38,029 nucleotides of DNA, from contig VGTG01000043.1 of assembly GCA_016874795.1 (NCBI GenBank), positions 1 through 38,029 of the forward strand. The letters are read 5' to 3'. A program made the translations under genes and the position numbers. The notes under the pieces were generated by a model, which was given only the letters and a program-made list of their open reading frames with translations, was not told the DNA's origin and searched no databases. This document shows, piece after piece, positions 26,516 through 35,494 of this stretch (positions are counted from its first letter, which is position 1; every line of letters starts with the position of its first letter). Origin of the DNA: Deltaproteobacteria bacterium. GTDB taxonomy: Bacteria; Desulfobacterota; Binatia; UBA12015.

Positions 26516-26673
26516 CCGCTACCTCCGATCCGAACCGGGGATTTCCCGGCCGGCTCCAACGAGTATCGGGCGGTCGGCGAGGGAAGTCGAGTCCCGCGAG
26601 ATCGGGAGCAACGAGACGCGTTCGGCTCGACAATCGGCGCGTCGACAGAGAGAATCCGCGTCGAGGCACAACC

Positions 26674-27462
26674 TTGCACACGTTTCGTTGCGTTTCTTCG
26701 CCCGGATGCCGGCTCCTCCTGCTTCTCGCGGCGCTCTCCGCCCTGTCGTCCCTCGGCTGCTCCGCGCCCAAGAAGCCCGAGCCCCCGCCCGGTCCCGATC
26801 CGGCCGAGCAGCACTTCGTTCTCGCGCAGCAGCACGCCGAAGCGGGCCGCCACGAGGAGGCGATCGTCGAGTACCGCAAGGCGATCAAGATCGCTCCGGA
26901 CCTGACCGAGGCCTACTACAACATCGGCAACGAGTTTCGCCGGATCGGCGACTACAAACGCGCGATCCAGGCCTACAACAAGACGATCGCGCTCGATCCG
27001 TCCCACTTGAAGGCCTACAACAACCTCGGCCTGGCCCTCGCGGACTCCGGACAGCCCGACAAGGCGGCGTTCGTCCTGCGGCGCGCCGTCGGGATCGACC
27101 CGAACTACGCGAAGGCCTGGAACAGCCTCGGCTACGCGTACTCGAGCCAGGGCGAGCACGCGCAGGCGGTGCTCGCGGTGAAGGAAGCGATCCGGATCGA
27201 CCCGGAGTACGAGCAGGCCTACACGACGCTCGGGAATGCGTACCTCTACCAGGACCTCTTCCCCGAGGCGGTCGACTCGTATCAGCGCGCGCTCCGGATC
27301 GAGCCCGAGGACGTGAACACGCACTTCAACCTCGGCATCGCGTACCTCCGCCTCGGGCAGACCGACCAAGCGCAACTGCAGGTGGAGATGCTCGAGACGA
27401 TCGACCCGCTCCGCGCCGATCTCCTCCGCCGCCGCATCGACGTCGGACAGCCGATTCAGTGA
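26674..27462 (+). CDS. TPR-repeat lipoprotein
   Basis: 262 residues from TTG 26674, chosen for the GAGG element 8 bp upstream and because it immediately precedes a signal peptide with lipobox (LAALSALSSLGC, Cys29). After a Pro-rich spacer (KKPEPPPGPDP) come about six TPR units, for example EAIVEYRKAIKIAPDLTEAY, RAIQAYNKTIALDPSHLKAY and EAVDSYQRALRIEPEDVN. Such proteins serve as periplasmic or outer-membrane scaffolds. The longer open frame starting at 26476 runs antisense through the ppk1 start and is not credible. It is convergent with the MATE gene, 14 bp apart. Confidence 0.87.
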   Translation: MHTFRCVSSPGCRLLLLLAALSALSSLGCSAPKKPEPPPGPDPAEQHFVLAQQHAEAGRHEEAIVEYRKAIKIAPDLTEAYYNIGNEFRRIGDYKRAIQAYNKTIALDPSHLKAYNNLGLALADSGQPDKAAFVLRRAVGIDPNYAKAWNSLGYAYSSQGEHAQAVLAVKEAIRIDPEYEQAYTTLGNAYLYQDLFPEAVDSYQRALRIEPEDVNTHFNLGIAYLRLGQTDQAQLQVEMLETIDPLRADLLRRRIDVGQPIQ

Positions 27463-27476
27463 CGGATCGCCGCGCG

Positions 27477-28874
27477 TCAGGCGACGGCGGCGAGCTCGGG
27501 GAGACGGCGCGTCCGGCGTGACCATGCCCAGACGAGGGCGATCGCGGCGAAGACGAGGCCGAAGGTGAGCCCGGCCCACAGGCCGTAAACGCCGAGGCCC
27601 AGCGAGAAGCACAAGAACGCGCCGAGCGGCAGCGACACGAGCCAGTAGCCGACGAGAGACGTCAGCATCGACGTCCGCGTATCCCCCGAGCCGCGCAGCG
27701 CTCCCGTCGCGACGACCTGAACGCCGTCGAAGAGCTGGAATGCCGCCGCGATCGCGAGAAGGCCCGTTCCGACCTCGATGACCGACGCCTCGCTCGTGAA
27801 GATCCGCAGGATCGCGTGCGGTACGACGAGGAAGGAAATCGCCGAGAGGCTCATGAAGCCGCCTCCGAGGAGAAGCGCCGTCCAACCCGCGCGCCGCGCG
27901 CCCTCCGGGTCGCGTCCGCCGAGCTTCTGCCCGACGCGAACGGCGCCCGCGGACGAGACGCCGAGCGGCACCATGAACGCGAACGCGGCAGCGCCGAGCG
28001 CGATCTGGTGCGCGGCGAGAGCGGTCGGATCGAGCCGCGCCGCGAGAAGCGTCGCCGCCGTGAAGACGCCGCCCTCGAGCGTCACCTGCACCGCCGCCGG
28101 AAGACCGAGCCGCAAGAGCTTGTCGAGGAGACGCGCCTCGATCCGCCACGACACGCGCAGGAAGCCGCCGCCCGCACGCCGTCGATCGTGCGCGACCGCG
28201 TACGCCACCACGGCCCCGAGCATGAAGACGCGCGCGAGCGTCGTCGCCCACGCCGAGCCACGCGCGCCCATCGCGGGAAATCCCAGATGCCCGAAGATGA
28301 GCACCCAGTTCGCGAGCGCGTTCACGACGTTCGCGACGAGAACGATGACCATCACGGGCCGGACGATGCCCGTCCCTTGCAGGTAGCGGCGCAGCGTCGC
28401 GAACAGGAGAAGCGGAACGAGGCCCCAGGTGACGGCGTCGAGATAGCCGATCGCGTCGGGAAGCACCGCCGCGTCGACTCCGAACCAACTCAGGCGCGCG
28501 CTCACCCACCACAGCACCGCCATCGAGAGGACGCCCAGCCCGAGGCTCACGTACACACCGTGCACGAGGCCGCGGTGCGCGTCCTCGGTGCGCCCCGCGC
28601 CCCACGCCTGCGACACGAGCGGATCGAGCCCGAGGAGCAGGCCGATCCCGAACATCGCCGCGACGAAGAACGTGTGGGTGCCGACGGCGACCGCGCCGAT
28701 CGCCTCCGCACTCACGCGGCCGACCATCGCGGTGTCGACGAGCCCCATGCCCATCCAGCCGAGCTCGGCGATGATCACCGGCCACGCGAGACGGAAGAGC
28801 GGACGCAGCTCGCCCTCGGCGGCGACCGAGTCGACCGCTTCGCGAGACGGCTCGATCGGGACGGCGCTCGACAT
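27477..28874 (-). CDS. MATE-family efflux transporter (NorM-like)
   Basis: 465 residues from ATG 28874 (an ATG at 28925 would add 17 charged residues). Twelve hydrophobic helices in two six-helix halves. Half 1 begins LFRLAWPVIIAELGWMGMGL, with VDTAMVGRVSAEAIGAVAVG as the family motif; half 2 begins LLRLGLPAAVQVTLEGGVF. Substrates are usually cationic drugs or metabolites, exchanged for Na+ or H+. Preceded by an NnrU-family gene on the same strand, 73 bp away. Confidence 0.93.
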   Translation of the reverse strand: MSSAVPIEPSREAVDSVAAEGELRPLFRLAWPVIIAELGWMGMGLVDTAMVGRVSAEAIGAVAVGTHTFFVAAMFGIGLLLGLDPLVSQAWGAGRTEDAHRGLVHGVYVSLGLGVLSMAVLWWVSARLSWFGVDAAVLPDAIGYLDAVTWGLVPLLLFATLRRYLQGTGIVRPVMVIVLVANVVNALANWVLIFGHLGFPAMGARGSAWATTLARVFMLGAVVAYAVAHDRRRAGGGFLRVSWRIEARLLDKLLRLGLPAAVQVTLEGGVFTAATLLAARLDPTALAAHQIALGAAAFAFMVPLGVSSAGAVRVGQKLGGRDPEGARRAGWTALLLGGGFMSLSAISFLVVPHAILRIFTSEASVIEVGTGLLAIAAAFQLFDGVQVVATGALRGSGDTRTSMLTSLVGYWLVSLPLGAFLCFSLGLGVYGLWAGLTFGLVFAAIALVWAWSRRTRRLPELAAVA

Positions 28875-28947
28875 GGGGTCGTCGAGCCTACCGCGTCCCT
28901 TTCCGAGGCGCGAGATCGTCTCCACGCGAGTGCAAACGCGGGACGCT

Positions 28948-29628
28948 TCAGAAGAGCGGTGCGGTCCCGAAGAGAAGCGGATGCAGCCAGACGAAGACGA
29001 CGTACAAGACCACGCCGAGGACGACGCGCACGGCGCCGATCTCCGCGAGACGGAGCTCGTTCCGGCCCTGCACGATCGCCGCGAACGGAACGACGGACGT
29101 CACCGCCGCAAAGCGCTCCCAGCGGTCGCCGAAGCGCCGGCGCCGTTTGCCGTCGATCATTCGCGGACCGATCGCCGCGAGGATCGTGAGCCCGCCGAAG
29201 AGGATCAGCGAAGCGAGGTCGCCGTTCGCGATCAGGTGCGTGATCCCCCAGAGCGCGACGCCGCAGAGAAACGGATGGCGCGACACGCGCAAGATGCCGG
29301 TCGCCGGCTCGGCGCGGTCGAGATTCGACTCACCCGCGACCGCGGTCGGAGTCGGCGTCGTGAGGCCGACCACGACGAGCAGGAACGCGATCAGCATCAG
29401 GACGAGCGCGATCGGGCGGAACCACGGCAGCGGTCCCCAGAGCGAAACGAGCGGCGCTCCGGCGTAGCCGCGCACGAGCCAGATCATCCCGAGGATCGAG
29501 AGGAGCGAGAAGAAGCCGAGGAAGCCGCCCTCGCCGATCACCGCGACGAAGCGATCGCGCAGCGTCGTCCCCGAGATCACGAGGTGGATCCCGATGAAGA
29601 ACGCCGACGCGAGCACCAGCGAAGTCAC
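28948..29628 (-). CDS. NnrU-family membrane protein
   Basis: 226 residues from GTG 29628, where the hydrophobic sequence starts (VTSLVLASAFFIGIHLVISG). Five to six membrane helices. The NnrU/isoprenylcysteine-methyltransferase-like signature VSRHPFLCGVALWGITHLIA then NGDLASLILFGG is clear. NnrU is linked to nitric-oxide metabolism in denitrifiers, but the family also occurs in organisms without denitrification and its reaction is unknown. The C-terminal two helices (VVLGVVLYVVFVWLHPLLFG) are usual. Follows the thiolase-like gene by 67 bp. Confidence 0.85.
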   Translation of the reverse strand: MTSLVLASAFFIGIHLVISGTTLRDRFVAVIGEGGFLGFFSLLSILGMIWLVRGYAGAPLVSLWGPLPWFRPIALVLMLIAFLLVVVGLTTPTPTAVAGESNLDRAEPATGILRVSRHPFLCGVALWGITHLIANGDLASLILFGGLTILAAIGPRMIDGKRRRRFGDRWERFAAVTSVVPFAAIVQGRNELRLAEIGAVRVVLGVVLYVVFVWLHPLLFGTAPLF

Positions 29629-29695
29629 TCGCGAAGGAGCATAGCACGAACTCGGTGCCGCGCGAAGCCTCGCTCCGCGCGTCGCGGTGCTTCGC

Positions 29696-31213
29696 TCAGC
29701 TCGGCGTGAAGACGGACATCCCGTCGCGGATCGAGACGGTCCCCGAGCGGCCGACCTCTTCGCGCCCGACGAACGCCTCGAGGAGCGCGCGATCCGCCGG
29801 CGTGTTCGCGAGGAACCGCTTTCCGTCGGCGGTCCGGCCGAGCACGATCCCGCGCGCCGGTGCACCTTCGCGGTCGTAGAGGACCGTGTAGGCTTCGATC
29901 GTGGCGGGCCCCGTCGCCGTCTCGTCGACCTTCGCGGGAGCCGTCGTGAGACCGCGATCGTGCGAGGCGCGGCGCGCCGGCATCTCCGCGGTCGGCGCGG
30001 CGCCGGGCTTCCGCTCCGTCGACCACACGCTCGCGGTGTGTTTCGTCAAGTACCAGCCGTTGCCGGTGACGAGGCCCTTCATCCCGGGGCTCTCGCGGAG
30101 CCGGTCCGCCATCGTCGCGATCGAATGCAGCGTGTAGCCGCTCGCCGGTCCGCCGCCGTACGGGAGACCGCCCGTCACCGTGAAGCCGCGCGGATCGTCC
30201 TCCCGGATGCCGAGCTGCTTCAGCGCCATCTCGACCGCGACGGGGAAGCAGCTGTAGAAGTCGAATCGTCCGATGTCGTCGACGCCGACGCCGGCGTTCT
30301 GCAGAGCGCCCATGTGCGCGTCGAGCATCGCGGGACAGGCCGCGAAGTCGGGACGCTCGCTCGGCCACCAGGCTTCTTCCTGCGATTTCGCGCCGCCCCA
30401 CCAGTAGAGCCAGCGGCTCTCCGGAACGCCGAGTGAACGCGCCGCTTCCGCGGAGACGAGAAAGAATCCCGCCGCCTGATCGGTGTTGAGCACGGCGTTC
30501 AGGTACTTCGTGTACGGGAACGCGATCATGCGGTTGTTCGGGGTCGCGTTCGTGATCTCCTCCGCGCTCCGCGCGACCGGGAACCACGCGTACGGATTCG
30601 CCGCCGCGACGTCGGTGAACTTGCTGAAGAGCCGGCCCATCGACTTCCGATGCGTCTCGAGGTCGCTTCCGCGCGAGGCGCGCATCGCGTTCTCGAAGAT
30701 CGGGTAGATGTCGGGCGGCATCACCATGCCGTACTTGCCCTCGAGCTCCGAGCTGCCCGGCTCCGCGGAGCCGATCATCTCGGGATCGGTCGTGCCGCCG
30801 ACGGTCCAGTCGAGCTGGACGCCCTGCTTCATCGCCTGCATCAGCGTGCGCATGTTGTTGCAGCCGCCGATGAACGCGATGCGCGTCTCGCCGCGCGTGA
30901 TGCGCTCGGCGATCAGATTCGCCGCGGTGACGCCGATCTGACCGCCCATCTCGCTCGTGAACGTGTGCTTCGGGTGCGAGCCGAGCTTCTCGCCGACGAC
31001 CTGCGCGGGGTTCCGCGCCTCCCATCCGGCGACGTTCAGGACCGCGACGGTGTCGATCGAGCGCAGCAGGTTCTCGCCCGCACTCGCGTCGCGAGCCGCG
31101 TCGCGCGCGACCTTCTCGAGCATCGCGAGGGGCTCCGTCGCCTCCCTCGGGTCCACGTCGCGCTCCACGAGCTGGCCGGTACCGATGAGCACGGGAATGC
31201 GGTCGTCACTCAC
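29696..31213 (-). CDS. Thiolase-like protein (annotated as acetyl-CoA acetyltransferase in relatives) with C-terminal OB-fold
   Basis: 505 residues from GTG 31213, preceded by AGGAG; residues upstream in the frame are not conserved-looking. The core has thiolase topology (FTSEMGGQIGVTAANLIAER, ITRGETRIAFIGGCNNM, FDFYSCFPVAVEMALKQLGI, TVTGGLPYGGGPASGYTLHS). The canonical thiolase nucleophile Cys in its CxSG-like loop and the GHP and CxGGG motifs are not visible at their usual positions, so it is not a classical Claisen thiolase. ATGPATIEAYTVLYDREG starts an OB-like C-terminal domain. Such proteins act as SCP-x-like or retro-aldol lyases in sterol-type side-chain degradation in other bacteria; here the role is inferred. 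Last enzyme of the fatty-acid-like run. Confidence 0.82.
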   Translation of the reverse strand: MSDDRIPVLIGTGQLVERDVDPREATEPLAMLEKVARDAARDASAGENLLRSIDTVAVLNVAGWEARNPAQVVGEKLGSHPKHTFTSEMGGQIGVTAANLIAERITRGETRIAFIGGCNNMRTLMQAMKQGVQLDWTVGGTTDPEMIGSAEPGSSELEGKYGMVMPPDIYPIFENAMRASRGSDLETHRKSMGRLFSKFTDVAAANPYAWFPVARSAEEITNATPNNRMIAFPYTKYLNAVLNTDQAAGFFLVSAEAARSLGVPESRWLYWWGGAKSQEEAWWPSERPDFAACPAMLDAHMGALQNAGVGVDDIGRFDFYSCFPVAVEMALKQLGIREDDPRGFTVTGGLPYGGGPASGYTLHSIATMADRLRESPGMKGLVTGNGWYLTKHTASVWSTERKPGAAPTAEMPARRASHDRGLTTAPAKVDETATGPATIEAYTVLYDREGAPARGIVLGRTADGKRFLANTPADRALLEAFVGREEVGRSGTVSIRDGMSVFTPS

Positions 31214-31309
31214 GTCGAAGTCTCCTGATGATGGGCCGTGGCCGGGAGGACACGGCGGGAAGCCTTCCTCGTAACGATTGGGCGTCCGTGTTGCAGCCCG
31301 CGGCACGCC

Positions 31310-31502
31310 CTATGCGCCGTCGCCCCCGACGCCACGCGGCGGGTGGGTCTCGATCTGCACGACCCGCGCCTCGACGCCGAGCTTCGTCACCTGGTCGTCG
31401 GTGAGCCCGGTGCGCCGGTCGTAGGCGAGGCCGAACTGGCGTGCGAGCCACCAAGCGATCGAGATCCACTCGTCTCGTTTCCCGAAGCGCCCTCGTGCGA
31501 CG
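31310..31502 (-). pseudogene. Coding-like fragment without a start codon
   Basis: Directly after the acyl-CoA dehydrogenase stop (31503), in the +1 frame, a segment of about 60 codons reads GKRDEWISIAWWLARQFGLA, then YDRRTGLTDDQVTKLGVEAR, then VVQIETHPPRG, ending with TAG 31310-31312. Codon choice (almost all G/C third positions) and amino-acid mix are those of true protein, unlike the antisense frames. The frame opens at 31585 after a stop at 31586-31588 and has no ATG, GTG, TTG or CTG before the GTG inside VT. It may be the 3' remnant of a deleted gene, a frameshift extension of the dehydrogenase, or a gene with an unusual start. I do not recognise the family. Confidence 0.45.
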
Positions 31503-32633
31503 CTACGCCGGCGGCGCGCGATCGACGACGAGCCGCGCCAGCTCGTCGAGATGCGCGGCCTCGTCGCCGCAGAGGTGCTGCACCGTCAGGAGCCGCTTGT
31601 AGTAGAGATGCACGTCGTGCTCCCACGTGTAGCCGATCCCGGCGAACACCTGGATCGCGTTCGCGCCGATCCGCGGGAACGCCTCGCTCGCGAACGCCTT
31701 CGCGACGGCCGCCGCATGGTGTCGCTCGGCGTCGTCCGCCGCGTCGGCCGCCCAGAGCGCGTGGTAGGTCGCCGCACGCGCGAGCTCGAGGTCCTGCAGC
31801 ATGTCGACGAGAACGTGCTGGACGGCCTGGAAGCTGCCGATCGGCTTCCCGAACTGCCGGCGCTCGTGCGCGTAGGCCGCCGCGAGCTCGAATGCGCGCG
31901 CCGCAGCACCGAGACCGTCGGCGACGAGCCCGACGACGATCCGATCGAGGGTCGCGGCGATCGCACGGCTCGCGTCGCGTTCGCCCTTGCCTTCGCCGAG
32001 ACGCCGCGCAGGCGCGTCCTCGAGCGTCACGCGCGCGAGCCGCCGCGTCGGATCGAGACCTCCGAGCGGCTCGATCCCCGCATTCTCCTTCTCCACGACG
32101 AAGAGGCCGAGCACCCCGTCCGCGTCCGCCGACACCACGAGAGCGTCCGCGACCGCCGCGTCCGGGACCGGCGACTTGACGCCCGTCAGCCGCCAGCCGC
32201 CGCCGTTCCGGGCGCGAGCGCGTGTCTCCACGGCGCGCCAGTCGTAGCGCGAGCGCGTCTCGTGCAGGGCGACCGCGCCGACGCGCCTCCCGCTCGCGAG
32301 CTCGCCGAGCAACGCCCGTTCCCGCTCCTCCGCCCCGCTCGCGAGGATCGCGGCAACGGCCCCGAGCGCGCTCGACGCGAATGGCCCCGGATAGAGCGCG
32401 CGACCGATCTCCTCGCAGACGATGCCGGTCTCGACCATTCCGAGCCCGCCTCCGCCCGCGCTCTCCGGCGCGAGAAGCCCGCAGACGCCGAGCTCGGCGA
32501 GCCCGCGCCACACGTCGTCGGTACGACCGTCGCCGTCGAGCCGCGGCCGCACGTACCCCGTGATCGAAGCGCGCTCCGCGAGGAAGCGGCGCACGCTCTC
32601 GCGCAGCATCTCCTGCGTCTCGTCGAATTCCAC
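31503..32633 (-). CDS. Acyl-CoA dehydrogenase family protein, small-partner type
   Basis: 376 residues; GTG 32633 comes 1 bp after the stop of the upstream dehydrogenase, so the two are co-translated. The N-terminal helical domain is normal, but the central FAD-contact motif is degenerate (VALHETRSRYDWRA in place of a 'TEPxAGSD' motif). The C-terminal domain keeps RRQFGKPIGSFQAVQHVLVD and AIQVFAGIGYTWEHDVHLYY. Paired half-degenerate dehydrogenases of this kind form alpha2beta2 enzymes for bulky CoA substrates, as FadE28-FadE29 in actinobacteria; here that pairing is inferred from the gene arrangement. Confidence 0.9.
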   Translation of the reverse strand: MEFDETQEMLRESVRRFLAERASITGYVRPRLDGDGRTDDVWRGLAELGVCGLLAPESAGGGGLGMVETGIVCEEIGRALYPGPFASSALGAVAAILASGAEERERALLGELASGRRVGAVALHETRSRYDWRAVETRARARNGGGWRLTGVKSPVPDAAVADALVVSADADGVLGLFVVEKENAGIEPLGGLDPTRRLARVTLEDAPARRLGEGKGERDASRAIAATLDRIVVGLVADGLGAAARAFELAAAYAHERRQFGKPIGSFQAVQHVLVDMLQDLELARAATYHALWAADAADDAERHHAAAVAKAFASEAFPRIGANAIQVFAGIGYTWEHDVHLYYKRLLTVQHLCGDEAAHLDELARLVVDRAPPA

Positions 32634-32634
32634 T

Positions 32635-33792
32635 TCAGTAGCTCCGCGGCAATCCGAGCACGCGCTGCGCGACGACGTTCTTGTTCACCTGCGTCGTACC
32701 GCCGGCGATCGAGTAGGAGCGCGAGGCGAGCCGTGCGCGTGCGACCTCACCGACGAGCGCCTCCGGACCCGCGACCTCGGCGGCGACCTCGGCGAGATGC
32801 TGCTCCGTCTGGCTCCACACGAGCTTCGTCAAGGCGCCTTCCGGGCCTGCGCGCTGGCTGACGATGCCGGAGAGCGCCCGGTCCGAGAGCCGCCGCAGCA
32901 GCTCGCCTTCGAGGTAGACGTGCGCGAGGCGCCGCCGCAGGACCGGATCGTCGGCGGCGCTCGCCCCGCCCATCGGCGTTGCGCGGGCGCGCTCGATGAG
33001 ATCGCGGATCTTGCGCCGCACCGCGAGGTGCAGCGACGCGACGGCGCCGCGCTCGTTGTTGAGCGTCGTCATCGCGACGCGCCAGCCCTGGTGCAGAGGA
33101 CCGAGCAGCGCCTCGGCGGGCACGCGCACGTCGGCGAAGAAGATCTCGAAGAACTCCGCCTCGCCGGTGATCGTGACGATCGGCCGCACCTCGATGCCGG
33201 GAAGGCGCATGTCGACGAGAAGGCACGAGATGCCCTTGTGCGGCGGCGCGTCGGGATCGGTCCGCACGAGGAGCTCGCACCAGTCGGCGAGGTTTCCGAG
33301 CGTGTTCCAGACCTTCTGCCCGTTGACGACGAAGTCGTCCCCGTCCTGCAGCGCCGTCGCGCGCAACGAGGCGAGGTCCGAGCCGGCGTCGGGCTCGGAG
33401 AAGCCCTGGCACCAGATGTCGTCGCCGCGGCGCATCCGCTGCAGGAAGCGATCCTTCTGCGCGGGAGTGCCGTACGCGAGGATCGCGGGCGCGATGTTCG
33501 AGAGCCCGATCGGATTGACGAGCGCCGGAGAGCGCGCGCGGTCCATCTCCTCCGCCCAGGCGACCTGCTCCAGGACGCCCGCGTCGCGGCCGCCGTACTC
33601 CGCCGGCCACGAGATCGCCGCCCAGCCCGCATCGGCGACCTTCCGGTTCCACTCGCGCAGGACCTCGATCGTGTCCGCGGAAGCAGCGAGCGCGGAGCTC
33701 ACCGCGCGAAACCGCGGCTCGAGATTCGCCTCGAGCCACGCGCGCAGCTCCCTTCGCAGCGCTTCGGCCGCTTCGGAACCGGGAACGCTCAT
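32635..33792 (-). CDS. Acyl-CoA dehydrogenase family protein, large-partner type
   Basis: 385 residues, ATG 33792. FAD-binding and substrate motifs are present: CQGFSEPDAGSDLASLRATA, GQKVWNTLGNLADWC, TTLNNERGAVASLHLAVRRK (possible catalytic Glu in 'NNERG') and the C-terminal GGTTQVNKNVVAQRVLGLPR. It oxidises an acyl-CoA to the 2-enoyl-CoA and passes electrons to ETF. The usual 'YEGT-xE' catalytic segment reads SIAGGTTQ, as in the two-subunit type. The next gene, 1 bp away, is its probable partner. Instead of a recognisable ribosome-binding site, the bases before the ATG belong to a 13-bp tandem repeat. Confidence 0.93.
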   Translation of the reverse strand: MSVPGSEAAEALRRELRAWLEANLEPRFRAVSSALAASADTIEVLREWNRKVADAGWAAISWPAEYGGRDAGVLEQVAWAEEMDRARSPALVNPIGLSNIAPAILAYGTPAQKDRFLQRMRRGDDIWCQGFSEPDAGSDLASLRATALQDGDDFVVNGQKVWNTLGNLADWCELLVRTDPDAPPHKGISCLLVDMRLPGIEVRPIVTITGEAEFFEIFFADVRVPAEALLGPLHQGWRVAMTTLNNERGAVASLHLAVRRKIRDLIERARATPMGGASAADDPVLRRRLAHVYLEGELLRRLSDRALSGIVSQRAGPEGALTKLVWSQTEQHLAEVAAEVAGPEALVGEVARARLASRSYSIAGGTTQVNKNVVAQRVLGLPRSY

Positions 33793-33794
33793 CG

Positions 33795-33833
33795 TTCGTG
33801 TTCGATGTTCGTGTTCGACGTTCGTGTTCGACT
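33795..33833. repeat. 13-bp tandem repeat (three copies) in the translation-initiation region
   Basis: Unit TTCGTGTTCGAYG: copies at 33795-33807, 33808-33820 and 33821-33833, the last ending in T at the final position. They fill most of the 58-bp gap between the acyl-CoA ligase stop and the dehydrogenase start, ending 2 bp before the ATG, where a ribosome-binding site would be expected. On the coding (minus) strand the unit reads CGAACACGAA-like. Slippage would alter spacing. Confidence 0.85.
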
Positions 33834-33850
33834 TCCGCGTTCGCGCCGGC

Positions 33851-35494
33851 TCAGGCGCTCTGACCCGTCGCCTGCGCCTTCGCCCAGCGGTAGTCCGCCT
33901 TCCCGCTCGGGCTTCGCTCGATCCGATCGCGGAAGACGAACGCCTTCGGAAGCTTGTACCGCGCGATGTGCTTGCCGGCTTCCTCGAGGAGCTCCGCTTC
34001 GCTCGCCTTCGAGCCTTCGCGGAGCTGCACGATCGCGACCACCTCCTGGCCCCAGCGCTCGCTCTCTCGACCGGCGACGACGGTGTCGTACACCGCCGGG
34101 TGCTGCTTCAGCGCGAGCTCGACCTCCTCGGCGAAGATCTTCTCCCCGCCCGAGTTGATCGTGACCGAGTCGCGGCCGAGCACCTCGATCGTGCCGTCGT
34201 CGCGGTAGCGCGCGCGGTCGCCGGGAACCGAGTAGCGCGTCCCGTCGATCACCGGGAAGGTCCGCGCCGTCTTCTCGGGATCGCCGAGATAGCCGAGCGG
34301 CACGCGACCCTTCTGGGCGAACCACCCGACCTCGCCGTCCCCCGGCACGAGCGCGCGCTTCATGTCCGCCGAGATGACGCACGCGCCCGGGCCCGGCTTG
34401 AAGTCGCCGCTCGTCGCGCCGGTGTCCTTGGAGCTCATGTTGCTCGCCTGCGCGCCCGTCTCCGAAGAGCCGATGCCGTCGAAGATCATCGCGTTCGGGA
34501 TCTTCTCGAGGAACGCGGCCTTGTTGCGCGCGGAGAGCGGCGCACCGCCGGAGCCGATGATGAAGAGCGAGGAGAGATCGTACTCCTTCTGCGCGAGCTG
34601 ATCGAGGAGCGGCCGCGCGAAGGCGTCGCCGACGATCGTGATCGTCGTGATCTTCTCCCTGCCGACGAGCGAGAGGAAGTCGTCGGCGTCGAGACGCTTG
34701 ACGTCGTCCGGCACGACGAGCGTCCCGCCCATCGTCATCATGATGAAGCTCGACCACTGCGCAGCGCCGTGCATGAACGGAGGTCCGATCAAGGCGCGCA
34801 GGAAGCCACCGCCCTGCACCTGCTGCGCGAGCTCCTCGTACGAGGAGAGCTCCGTGCCGTCGGGCTTCCGACCGCCCATCGCCGCGACGAAGATGTCCGC
34901 GGAGCGCCACAGGACACCCTTCGGCATGCCCGTCGTACCGCCGGTGTAGACGATGTAGAGGTCGTCGGGACACGGCTTCAGATCGAGGGGCTCCCCGGAA
35001 ACGCTCGCGAGCGCCCCCTCGTAGTCGATCGCCCCCGGGAGGAGCGCGTTTCCGGAATCGTCCGCGACCTGCAGAAGGACCTCGAGATTCGGCAGGCGAT
35101 CGCGGATCGCGGCGAGCCGCGGCGCGAACTCGGCGTGGTAGATCACCGCTCGCGCCTTCGCGTTGTCGAGCAGATAGAGCAGCTCCTCCTCGACGTAGCG
35201 ATAATTGACGTTGATGGCGCCGAGGCGCGCCTTCCAGGTGCCGAGCATGCCCTCGAGGTACTCGTTGCCGTTGTAGAGGTAGAGCGCGACGTGATCCTGC
35301 CCGGACTCGTGACCGGCGAGCTGGCCGCGCTCCGAGTGGAGGCGGAGCCCGCGGCCGTGCAGATAGCGCGCGAGCCGGCGCGTCCGATCGGCGAGCTGCG
35401 CGTGCGTGTAGCGGCGATCGCGGAAGACGATCGCCTCGCGCTCGGGGATCGAGCGAGCGACGGTTTCGTGAACGTCGGCGAAGTTGAATTCCAT
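33851..35494 (-). CDS. AMP-binding acyl-CoA synthetase (ligase)
   Basis: 547 residues from ATG 35494, preceded by a GGGGGTGGGG stretch; GTG 35503 would add three residues. It activates a carboxylic acid with ATP and CoA via an acyl-adenylate. P-loop YTGGTTGMPKG at 183-193, motif DGIGSSETG, GDRARYRDDGTIEVLGRDS (A8 hinge region) and the terminal catalytic Lys532 in RSPSGKADYR are all present. First gene of the beta-oxidation run; it resembles long-chain or sterol-side-chain FadD-like ligases, but the acid is unknown. Divergent from the PKD lipoprotein at 35565. Confidence 0.94.
   Translation of the reverse strand: MEFNFADVHETVARSIPEREAIVFRDRRYTHAQLADRTRRLARYLHGRGLRLHSERGQLAGHESGQDHVALYLYNGNEYLEGMLGTWKARLGAINVNYRYVEEELLYLLDNAKARAVIYHAEFAPRLAAIRDRLPNLEVLLQVADDSGNALLPGAIDYEGALASVSGEPLDLKPCPDDLYIVYTGGTTGMPKGVLWRSADIFVAAMGGRKPDGTELSSYEELAQQVQGGGFLRALIGPPFMHGAAQWSSFIMMTMGGTLVVPDDVKRLDADDFLSLVGREKITTITIVGDAFARPLLDQLAQKEYDLSSLFIIGSGGAPLSARNKAAFLEKIPNAMIFDGIGSSETGAQASNMSSKDTGATSGDFKPGPGACVISADMKRALVPGDGEVGWFAQKGRVPLGYLGDPEKTARTFPVIDGTRYSVPGDRARYRDDGTIEVLGRDSVTINSGGEKIFAEEVELALKQHPAVYDTVVAGRESERWGQEVVAIVQLREGSKASEAELLEEAGKHIARYKLPKAFVFRDRIERSPSGKADYRWAKAQATGQSA

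Noticed and set aside
31206-31469. An 87-codon minus-strand frame starting GTG 31469
   Set aside because: Its translation turns into an Arg/Gly/Ala run; the neighbouring frame of the same strand has the coding character instead.
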